From assembly GCF_005222835.1 (NCBI RefSeq), contig NZ_STGA01000002.1, positions 146,618 to 210,617 on the forward strand: 64,000 nucleotides of DNA, read 5' to 3'. This DNA is from Rhizobium sp. FKY42 (GTDB lineage: Bacteria; Pseudomonadota; Alphaproteobacteria; Rhizobiales; Rhizobiaceae). This document shows, one piece after another, positions 1 to 6,024 of the stretch. The stretch's first letter is position 1. Each line of letters begins with the position of its first letter. Both the position numbers and the translations under genes were made by a program. The notes beneath the pieces were generated by a model. It was not told the origin of the DNA. It saw nothing but the letters and a program-made list of their open reading frames with translations, and did no database searches.

Positions 1-41
1 AGGATACCCGCGACGCCGGCGACGATAATCCGAGCATTCAT
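1..41 (-). CDS. YeeE/YedE sulfur transporter, second half (partial)
   Basis: Only the first 13 to 14 codons are present (MNARIIVAGVAGIL); the gene leaves the window at its left edge. Its ATG overlaps the stop of the preceding YeeE/YedE gene by 4 bases (ATGA). In known BigR-type operons two small YeeE/YedE membrane proteins are encoded in tandem, which is why this partial frame is called the partner. The hydrophobic start fits a first membrane segment. Identity rests mostly on context. Confidence 0.55.
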   Translation of the reverse strand, partial: MNARIIVAGVAGI

Positions 42-469
42 GAGCGCCCCCCCGGAAAGTGACGCATGATCAGGACCGTGGCCGCAGCGACCGACATGAA
101 AACCACTGTCGCGACGATGGAACGTGGAGACAGGCGCGCCAGACCGCACACACCGTGACCGCTGGTACACCCGGAGCCGAGCCGCGTGCCGAAGCCAACG
201 ATGAGACCACCCGCGACCAGAAGAACCGGCGATGAGGACACTTCAATAATGGGGAACCGCAGGAATGAAGCTGCCAGTGCTGCCCCTGCAAGAATTCCGC
301 CTAGAAAGCCTACGCCGAGCCCGCTGATGCCTGAGCCCGTCAATCCAAAGGCGGACGCGGCAAGACCGGAAATCCCGGCAATGCGGCCATTCAGGAGAAG
401 ATAAATTGCGGCCGACAGACCGATCAACAGGCCACCGGCCAGTGGCCAGAAGAATGAACTATAAGACAT
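38..469 (-). CDS. YeeE/YedE family sulfur transporter (PmpA-like)
   Basis: A 143-residue inner-membrane protein with about four hydrophobic segments and the cysteine-containing motif GSGCTSGHGVCG near residues 98-109, typical of YeeE/YedE proteins that move thiosulfate or related sulfur species. It is half the length of E. coli YeeE and matches the split, two-gene form. It lies 15 bases after the metallo-hydrolase gene and overlaps the next gene by 4 bases, so it is in one operon with them. Context suggests export or handling of sulfite, thiosulfate or persulfide; the direction of transport cannot be read from sequence. Confidence 0.8.
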   Translation of the reverse strand: MSYSSFFWPLAGGLLIGLSAAIYLLLNGRIAGISGLAASAFGLTGSGISGLGVGFLGGILAGAALAASFLRFPIIEVSSSPVLLVAGGLIVGFGTRLGSGCTSGHGVCGLARLSPRSIVATVVFMSVAAATVLIMRHFPGGRS

Positions 470-484
470 GGCTGACTGCCGTCC

Positions 485-1411
485 TCAAAGCGTATTGATC
501 GGAATTTTCAGGTACTGCACGCCATTTTCTTCCGCCGCAGGCAGCTTGCCCGCGCGCATGTTGACCTGCACCGACGGCAGAATGAGCTTCGGCATCGCAA
601 GTGTCGCGTCCCGCTCTGTCCGCATTTTCACAAATTCGTCTTCGGTTACCCCGTCATGGACATGAATATTGCCTTGACGTTGCTTCGCGACCGTAGTTTC
701 CCACGCATAATTGTCACGGCCCGGCGCCTTGTAGTCATGGCACAGGAACATGCGCGCAGAACCGGGCAACTGCATCAACCGCCTGATTGAGCGATACAGG
801 GTGCGGGCATCACCGCCGGGGAAATCACAACGGGCAGTGCCGTAGTCCGGCATGAATAAGGTATCGCCAGGGAAGACCGCATCTCCAATCACATAGGCAA
901 GACATGCAGGCGTGTGGCCTGGAACATGAAGAACAGTCGCATCGAGTGAGCCGATCTTGAATCGATCACCATCCTGGAATAGTTGGTCGAACTGACTGCC
1001 GTCGCGCTGAAACTCCGTCCCCGCATTGAAGATCTTGCCGAAGACTTCCTGGACACGAATGATTTCGCGACCAATCGCCAGCTGTCCACCAAGCTCTTTC
1101 TGCAAAAGCGGGGCGGCAGACAGGTGGTCGGCATGCGCATGCGTTTCAAGAAGCCACTGAACCTCGAGACTTTCGGATTTTACGTAATCAATTACTGCAC
1201 GCGCTGATGCATTCATTGTCCGACCTGATGCAGGATCGTAATCGAGAACGCTATCAATAATGGCACAAGCGCTCGAGCGCGGATCACGCACGACATGCGT
1301 GACCGTATAGGTCGCAGAATCAAAGAACGATTTCACCGACGGTCTGGAAGACGACTCCTCCAGGGACGAAACAACGATACTCGAGGCAAATTCCAGCGGC
1401 GCATCCGACAT
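485..1411 (-). CDS. blh: Blh-type metallo-beta-lactamase-fold persulfide dioxygenase-like hydrolase
   Basis: A protein of 308 residues if it starts at the ATG at 1411 (MSDAPLEF), preceded by GGAG at a suitable distance; an upstream ATG at 1462 is possible but lies in the operator-like region. It carries the HxHxDH metal motif (THAHADHL, residues 90-97) and PGHTPACLAY further on, as in ETHE1/Blh enzymes that oxidise glutathione persulfide to sulfite. Unlike full Blh fusions there is no rhodanese domain. It heads the minus-strand operon with the two YeeE/YedE genes and is divergent from the peroxiredoxin and BigR-like genes. Role inferred: detoxification of hydrogen sulfide-derived persulfides. 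Confidence 0.82.
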   Translation of the reverse strand: MSDAPLEFASSIVVSSLEESSSRPSVKSFFDSATYTVTHVVRDPRSSACAIIDSVLDYDPASGRTMNASARAVIDYVKSESLEVQWLLETHAHADHLSAAPLLQKELGGQLAIGREIIRVQEVFGKIFNAGTEFQRDGSQFDQLFQDGDRFKIGSLDATVLHVPGHTPACLAYVIGDAVFPGDTLFMPDYGTARCDFPGGDARTLYRSIRRLMQLPGSARMFLCHDYKAPGRDNYAWETTVAKQRQGNIHVHDGVTEDEFVKMRTERDATLAMPKLILPSVQVNMRAGKLPAAEENGVQYLKIPINTL

Positions 1412-1437
1412 AGCGACAATCTCCGTTTGGTCAATTA

Positions 1438-1470
1438 ATACATATTTACGGTAACTATGCAACTATGTAT
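1438..1470. promoter_or_regulatory. Candidate BigR-type operator in divergent region
   Basis: The gap between blh and the peroxiredoxin gene is AT-rich and has an inverted repeat ATACATA (1438-1444) / TATGTAT (1464-1470), with a direct repeat AACTATG at 1453-1459 and 1461-1467 inside it. BigR-like repressors bind AT-rich imperfect palindromes overlapping such divergent promoters. Binding is inferred; I do not claim the exact consensus. Confidence 0.4.
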
Positions 1471-1529
1471 GTTTGGTTTGGGTTTGACGCCGACCGCGAT
1501 ATATTTCTTTGGCAAAACAGGAGATTCGC

Positions 1530-2171
1530 TTGTCAGAAGATTGCACCGCCGAACGCGCAGCTACCCTGCGCATTCATGATCCCGCCCCCGAATTCACAGC
1601 ACGTTCGACACACGGTCTCGTGAGGCTGTCAGATTACAGAGGGCGCTGGCTGCTTCTCTTCTCGCATCCAGCCGACTTTACATCCGTCTGCACAAGCGAA
1701 TTCATCGCCTTCGCAAAGGCGGCCCCTGAATTCGAACGTGTGAAATGTGCCCTTCTGGGGCTCTCGGTCGACAGTCTCTATGCTCATCTGGCCTGGCTGC
1801 AGGATATAGAGACGCGATTTGGCGTCAGGATTGATTTCCCGCTGATCGAAGACTCCGGCATGGTTATTGCGCGTGCCTACGGCATGCTCGACCGGCATTC
1901 TTCCGGAAGCGCCACTGTCCGTGCAACCTACGTCATCGATGCAACCGGCATCATCCGCGCTATCGTATGGTATCCGATGACGGTTGGGCGTTCTGTTGCG
2001 GAGCTTCTGCGGTTGGTTGAGGCCTTGCAGACATCGGATCGGGAGCAGGCGCTCACCCCTGAAGGCTGGAAGGTTGGCGACAAGCTCATGGAGCCTGCCG
2101 CCACTTCGCTTGACGACGCATCTGATATCCCACCGGGGGATATCTGGTACTTCAGGGAGCGCTCACGATGA
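1530..2171 (+). CDS. AhpC/TSA-family peroxiredoxin (1-Cys, Prx6-like)
   Basis: The start is most likely the TTG at 1530, because AGGAGA at 1519-1524 sits 5 bases before it; another TTG at 1509 has no comparable ribosome site. The 213-residue protein has the peroxidatic motif PADFTSVCTSEF with Cys54 and Thr51, and the long C-terminal region of Prx6-type enzymes, which reduce hydrogen peroxide and alkyl hydroperoxides. It overlaps the repressor gene by 4 bases (ATGA), so the pair is co-transcribed. Placement beside blh suggests that it also acts on sulfane-sulfur or per-thiol species, which is inference. Confidence 0.85.
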   Translation: MSEDCTAERAATLRIHDPAPEFTARSTHGLVRLSDYRGRWLLLFSHPADFTSVCTSEFIAFAKAAPEFERVKCALLGLSVDSLYAHLAWLQDIETRFGVRIDFPLIEDSGMVIARAYGMLDRHSSGSATVRATYVIDATGIIRAIVWYPMTVGRSVAELLRLVEALQTSDREQALTPEGWKVGDKLMEPAATSLDDASDIPPGDIWYFRERSR

Positions 2172-2587
2172 CAAAAACGAGCCTGCCACTCGAGAAAATG
2201 ATAGAAGCATCGGGCGAAGCCTCTGAATTTATTAGATTATTTTCAACCTCAAGCAGACTGATGCTGCTCTGCTTCCTGTCTGGACGCGAAGCCTCAGTCG
2301 GCGAAATCCAAGAAGGACTTGGGTTCAAACAGCCGGGCCTCTCCCAGCAACTGGCAGAGTTGCGGCAGGCAGGCGTGGTTCAGACGCGTCGCGAATCACG
2401 GCAGATCTACTATTCCATTGCGGATGCGCGCGTGGCGCGAATACTGGAGGTTCTGGTCAGCATGTTTTGCAAGGGCGAGGAATCGCCTCAAAGGCATGAA
2501 TCCATCAAGGAGTCATTCTCTTCCGGACCCACGCTCGGCGAGATGGCACAATGGGCCATCGTCACATCGGACATAGATTTGAAGTAA
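2168..2587 (+). CDS. bigR: BigR/SqrR-like ArsR-family sulfur-responsive repressor
   Basis: A winged-helix ArsR protein of 139 residues (helix-turn-helix around 45-72, QPGLSQQLAELRQAG). It has two cysteines, Cys35 (LLCFL) and Cys101 (MFCKGE), 66 residues apart; that equals the spacing of Cys42 and Cys108 in BigR, which form a disulfide or tetrasulfide when persulfides rise. No arsenic-type ELCVCDL metal site is seen. It probably represses both its own operon and the divergent blh operon. The C-terminal tail of about 30 residues is longer than in most ArsR proteins. Confidence 0.82.
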   Translation: MTKTSLPLEKMIEASGEASEFIRLFSTSSRLMLLCFLSGREASVGEIQEGLGFKQPGLSQQLAELRQAGVVQTRRESRQIYYSIADARVARILEVLVSMFCKGEESPQRHESIKESFSSGPTLGEMAQWAIVTSDIDLK

Positions 2588-2602
2588 TGCAGCAAAAAGA
2601 AA

Positions 2603-2624
2603 GGGCCGCAAATGCATGCGGCCC
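2603..2624. terminator. Hairpin, probable terminator
   Basis: GGGCCGC (2603-2609) pairs with GCGGCCC (2618-2624), loop of 8. On the minus strand it is followed by a T-rich stretch (complement of 2591-2602), so it suits termination of leftward transcription; on the plus strand it lies 16 bases after the bigR stop. Confidence 0.5.
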
Positions 2625-2835
2625 GAGTAGATGCTTCAAATTATCTTTGTTTCCTCTGAACGGTTACGTCAGTGAATCCGAATTTGGTGAAATAGACAGT
2701 AGCAAATAGTTTGCTTGCGGCTTCACCATTGACTGCGAATATACTCAGACGGGACCACGCCATCAATTAGCAATATTTAGGTATATATAAGTTACCATTT
2801 ATATTAATTCGACGCGTTATAGGGGAGCAATCGCC

Positions 2836-2877
2836 TACAGCGCGGCGCGTTCAATTGAACGCGCGAACGACGCTGTA
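2836..2877. repeat. Nested palindrome between convergent operons
   Basis: A perfect 20-base palindrome at 2845-2864 centred on CAATTG is enclosed by outer arms TACAGCG (2836-2842) and CGCTGTA (2871-2877). It may be a bidirectional terminator or a dispersed intergenic repeat; a related CGTTCAAT/ATTGAACG pair occurs at 25539-25562. Confidence 0.5.
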
Positions 2878-2935
2878 AGACCTTGACTTGATGTGTTCGT
2901 TCCGCCCAACCAAATCCGGTTGAGCGCGACATGCA

Positions 2936-3310
2936 TTAGTCGGCATCGCGCGTACCTCCGAGATCCATCTTATGAGGAACCTGCTGATCGCCTTCCGCTC
3001 GGTCGCGATGAAGAGCAGCTCGTGCCAGAAGCATGAAGGTTATCGGCGTCGTCACTGTCACGAAGACGCCGATGAGGATCTCGTGGATAACGTATCGCTC
3101 CGTGCCGACCGTAAAAAAGATCATGGAGGCAACCATCGTGCCGCCAACACCCCAGCTCGTTCCCAGCGTGGGCGCATGAAGCCGCTCGTAAAAGCTAGGC
3201 AGGCGAAGGAACCCGATCGTTCCAATCAATGTCAATATCGCACCAAGCAGGAGAAAGACGGCGACCGCGATTGCTGCCCAAAGAGGAAAATCTGAAATCG
3301 GCTGCATCAT
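2936..3310 (-). CDS. mrpG: Mrp-type Na+/H+ antiporter subunit G
   Basis: A 124-residue protein of the MrpG/MnhG/PhaG family with three membrane segments (about residues 10-33, 40-65, 70-95) and the family phrase GTIGFLRLPSFYERLHAPTL. It is the last gene of the mrp operon and overlaps mrpF by 4 bases. It is one of the small subunits needed for assembly of the seven-subunit antiporter in the inner membrane. Confidence 0.9.
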   Translation of the reverse strand: MMQPISDFPLWAAIAVAVFLLLGAILTLIGTIGFLRLPSFYERLHAPTLGTSWGVGGTMVASMIFFTVGTERYVIHEILIGVFVTVTTPITFMLLARAALHRDRAEGDQQVPHKMDLGGTRDAD

Positions 3311-3588
3311 TCAATCACCTCCCCGCGCATCAGGAATTTCGCCATGGCGACCGTCGCCACGAAACCCAACATTCCGATGACGAGCGCCGCCTCGAAATAG
3401 GCTGTCCTTCCTGTCCCAATCCCGAATGTGACAAGAAGCAGCATTGCATTGATGTAAAGCGTGTCCAGCGCGATAATCCGATCCTGAGCACGCGGTCCGC
3501 GTAACATCCGAACGGAGGCGATGACCATTGCAAGTGCAAATATGAGTTGAGCCAAAGAGACGGCTGTCAGCAGAATGATTGCACTCAT
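3307..3588 (-). CDS. mrpF: Mrp-type Na+/H+ antiporter subunit F
   Basis: A 93-residue protein with three membrane segments and the MrpF signature RMLRGPRAQDRIIALD at about residues 27-42. It overlaps both neighbours by 4 bases, so translation is probably coupled along the operon. In the complex MrpF helps link the MrpD-like channels to the MrpE/G end. Confidence 0.9.
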   Translation of the reverse strand: MSAIILLTAVSLAQLIFALAMVIASVRMLRGPRAQDRIIALDTLYINAMLLLVTFGIGTGRTAYFEAALVIGMLGFVATVAMAKFLMRGEVIE

Positions 3589-4061
3589 TCAAAAATCTCC
3601 AGCAACAGTACTTCATATCGGTTTTTGATCATCGCAACCCACTCGTCTCGATCGATGAAATCGAGCACATGCAAAAGCACCGTCTTGTTGCGTGAGTCAT
3701 ATTCCAGCCAGGCCGATCCGGGCGTGGATGTCAGAATGACGGCAAGAACTGCGAGCGCAAAAGGATTTTCCGTCTGAACGGGCAAAAGGATAAACCCGGA
3801 GGAGTTAGGCCTTTTCTTTCCCATGACTATCAATCGAGCCACGGAAAAATTCGAGCGGACGATATCTACGATCACGATCGCCGCCAGTTTCGGCAAAAGA
3901 TACCATTTTTTGAGACGAGGCTTCTCCGGACGCAAGGAAGCGAGCGCCCAGCCAGCCACAAAACCGACCAAAGAGCCGAGGATAAGGTGACCAAGCGTGA
4001 AGCCATTGAGAAGCATCCACATGATCATCAAACAGAAGGTTAGGATGGGGAACGGAAGCAT
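3585..4061 (-). CDS. mrpE: Mrp-type Na+/H+ antiporter subunit E
   Basis: A 158-residue MrpE/PhaE family protein: two N-terminal membrane hairpins, then a cytoplasmic part with the family features TSTPGSAWLEYD and LLHVLDFID. Length is normal. It touches mrpD at its start and overlaps mrpF by 4 bases. Confidence 0.9.
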   Translation of the reverse strand: MLPFPILTFCLMIMWMLLNGFTLGHLILGSLVGFVAGWALASLRPEKPRLKKWYLLPKLAAIVIVDIVRSNFSVARLIVMGKKRPNSSGFILLPVQTENPFALAVLAVILTSTPGSAWLEYDSRNKTVLLHVLDFIDRDEWVAMIKNRYEVLLLEIFE

Positions 4062-5689
4062 CAGGGGGCTCCCACCTTCGTCGGTGCGCTCTGATATCCC
4101 GGAACCCGATACGCCTTCTGGACGGCCTCAATGTAACTGGCAGGGTTGCCCAGTGTGCGGATTGTCGTATCCATGTACTGCATCGCAGGCCCCGCCCATA
4201 CGGTCAGCAGCAAAGTCAGCGCCAGCAGGAACATGACAGGCGTCAGTTCGATGACCAGGACCCGTGGAACGGTTCCTTCAAGTGAGCTCCAGAACGTCCG
4301 GATACCGACGCGCGTCATGGCGATCAGCGATGCAACGCCGGACAGGATAACGAGAACGATCAAGGTCCATACCGCAGCGGTCGGTGGCACCCCGATTGCG
4401 CCAGCACCGAACATGGCTGAGAGCATGGCGAATTTCGCTATGAAACCCGATAGGGGCGGCAGTCCGGCAAGCAATATGCCACAGGCGGCAAAGCAAAGTC
4501 CGAGAATTGCCATTGTTCCAGGCATCGTCACGCCTTCGGCTTCCTCGATACCCTCCTCGTCACCCTCGCCATAGGCTTCCATGGTAACAGCGAGCACGTT
4601 CGCGCCCGCATCCTGACCTCGTTCCACAAGCTCGATCAGCATGAAAAACGCACTGATAGTGAAGGTCGAACTGACGAGATACAACAAAGCGCCTGATGAA
4701 ACGACGCCATCATTGATACCGAGAACCATCAGGAGTGTACCGGATGACACAAGAACCGAAAATCCGGCCAAGCGACCAAGGGCCTGGGAAGCGAGCACCC
4801 CGATAATGCCGTAGACCAAGGTGACCATGCCACCTAGCAAAAGCGCGTTCGCGCCAAATCCATCCAGCGGCCCATCGCCGAACAACAGCATTGTCAGCCG
4901 AAGGATGACATAAATGCCGAGTTTGCTGAGAATTGCGAAAATTCCAGCGACGGGGGCCGAGGCGGCACTGTAGGCGGTTGGGAGCCAGAAGCAGAGTGGC
5001 CACATTCCGGCCTTGATGAGAAATGCCACGCCAAGTACGCCCGCCCCTGCCTGCAATAGCATGAGGCGATCCGGCTCGATCTGCGGAAGGCGGGCGGCGA
5101 GATCCGCCATGTTCAACGTGCCGGCCGTTCCATAGATCAGACTGACACCAATGAGGAAGAAGAGTGCGGCCACCAGATTGACCGCAATATAGTGCATGCC
5201 CGCCTTGACGCGAAGCGGACCAGATCCGTGGAGCATGAGCCCGTAGGACGCAGCCAGCATGACTTCGAAGAAGACGAAGAGATTGAACAGATCACCGGTT
5301 AGAAAGGCTCCGTTCAGGCCCGCAAGCAAGAGCTGGAACATGCTGTGAAAATGCGCGCCTTTGGCATGCCAGCGTGCAAGCGAGAAGACCAGCGCCGCAA
5401 TCCCGAGAAGTGCCGCCAGGAAAAGCATGAGTGCGGAAAGCCCATCCAGAACCATGACAATGCCAAATGGCGCAGCCCAGTTCCCGAGCAGATAAACGCC
5501 GCCAAAGTCGTTCGGTCCACTTTCGATCTTCAACAGTATGAAAGCGATGATTACGAGAAGCAGCGTCGAGATCACGCTGATCATTGCTTTGGCGACGCGT
5601 TGACGCTCGTCCAGAAAGAGCAGCAGAGCGCTTGCGAGGAGAGGCACAAGGATGGGTGCGATAATCAGATGATGCGACCACTGGATCAT
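4061..5689 (-). CDS. mrpD: Mrp-type Na+/H+ antiporter subunit D
   Basis: A 542-residue polytopic membrane protein of the complex I NuoL/M/N-like proton-channel family. It keeps the family phrases FFEVMLAASYGLML, KAGMWPLCFWLPTAYSAAS and GLPPLSGFIAKF, including the glutamate and lysine expected in the channel. An acidic loop (GEGDEEGIEEAEG) lies near residue 370. It is tightly packed between mrpC and mrpE. Confidence 0.93.
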   Translation of the reverse strand: MIQWSHHLIIAPILVPLLASALLLFLDERQRVAKAMISVISTLLLVIIAFILLKIESGPNDFGGVYLLGNWAAPFGIVMVLDGLSALMLFLAALLGIAALVFSLARWHAKGAHFHSMFQLLLAGLNGAFLTGDLFNLFVFFEVMLAASYGLMLHGSGPLRVKAGMHYIAVNLVAALFFLIGVSLIYGTAGTLNMADLAARLPQIEPDRLMLLQAGAGVLGVAFLIKAGMWPLCFWLPTAYSAASAPVAGIFAILSKLGIYVILRLTMLLFGDGPLDGFGANALLLGGMVTLVYGIIGVLASQALGRLAGFSVLVSSGTLLMVLGINDGVVSSGALLYLVSSTFTISAFFMLIELVERGQDAGANVLAVTMEAYGEGDEEGIEEAEGVTMPGTMAILGLCFAACGILLAGLPPLSGFIAKFAMLSAMFGAGAIGVPPTAAVWTLIVLVILSGVASLIAMTRVGIRTFWSSLEGTVPRVLVIELTPVMFLLALTLLLTVWAGPAMQYMDTTIRTLGNPASYIEAVQKAYRVPGYQSAPTKVGAP

Positions 5690-6024
5690 CGCTGTTCCTC
5701 GCGTCCGTCGACATGGTCGTTACCGGTCAGCCCGCGGGATGCGAGAAGAACAACGAGGAACAAAGCTGTCGTTGCGAAACCGATGACGATAGCCGTCAGC
5801 ACCAATGCCTGCGGAACCGGATCGGAAAGTGTGGCAGGAAGAACATCGTCCGACAGGATCGGAGGCATGTTGCTCTTCACCCCGCCGACGCCAAAAATGA
5901 AAAGATTCACAGCGTAGGACAGAAGCGAAAGCCCGACGATCACCTGATACGTACGTGGACGCAGGATCAGCCAGACTCCGCAGCCAGTCATCACACCGAT
6001 GGCAAGAGATAAAATGAGTTCCAT
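5686..6024 (-). CDS. mrpC: Mrp-type Na+/H+ antiporter subunit C
   Basis: A NuoK-like membrane protein of 112 residues with three helices and the MrpC signature LLSYAVNLFIFGVG, followed by DPVPQALVLTAIVIGFA. It overlaps mrpD by 4 bases and abuts mrpAB. Confidence 0.92.
   Translation of the reverse strand: MELILSLAIGVMTGCGVWLILRPRTYQVIVGLSLLSYAVNLFIFGVGGVKSNMPPILSDDVLPATLSDPVPQALVLTAIVIGFATTALFLVVLLASRGLTGNDHVDGREEQR

Larger units (their letters stand above)
2588..2935. other. Gene-free spacer with two palindromes
   Basis: These 348 bases between two convergent operons hold no supported gene. They contain the hairpin at 2603-2624 and a nested palindrome at 2836-2877. The middle part is AT-rich with no recognisable promoter pair. 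Confidence 0.5.

Noticed and set aside
2319..2576. Second frame inside the bigR gene
   Set aside because: It is a shifted reading of the repressor with arginine/serine-rich nonsense sequence.
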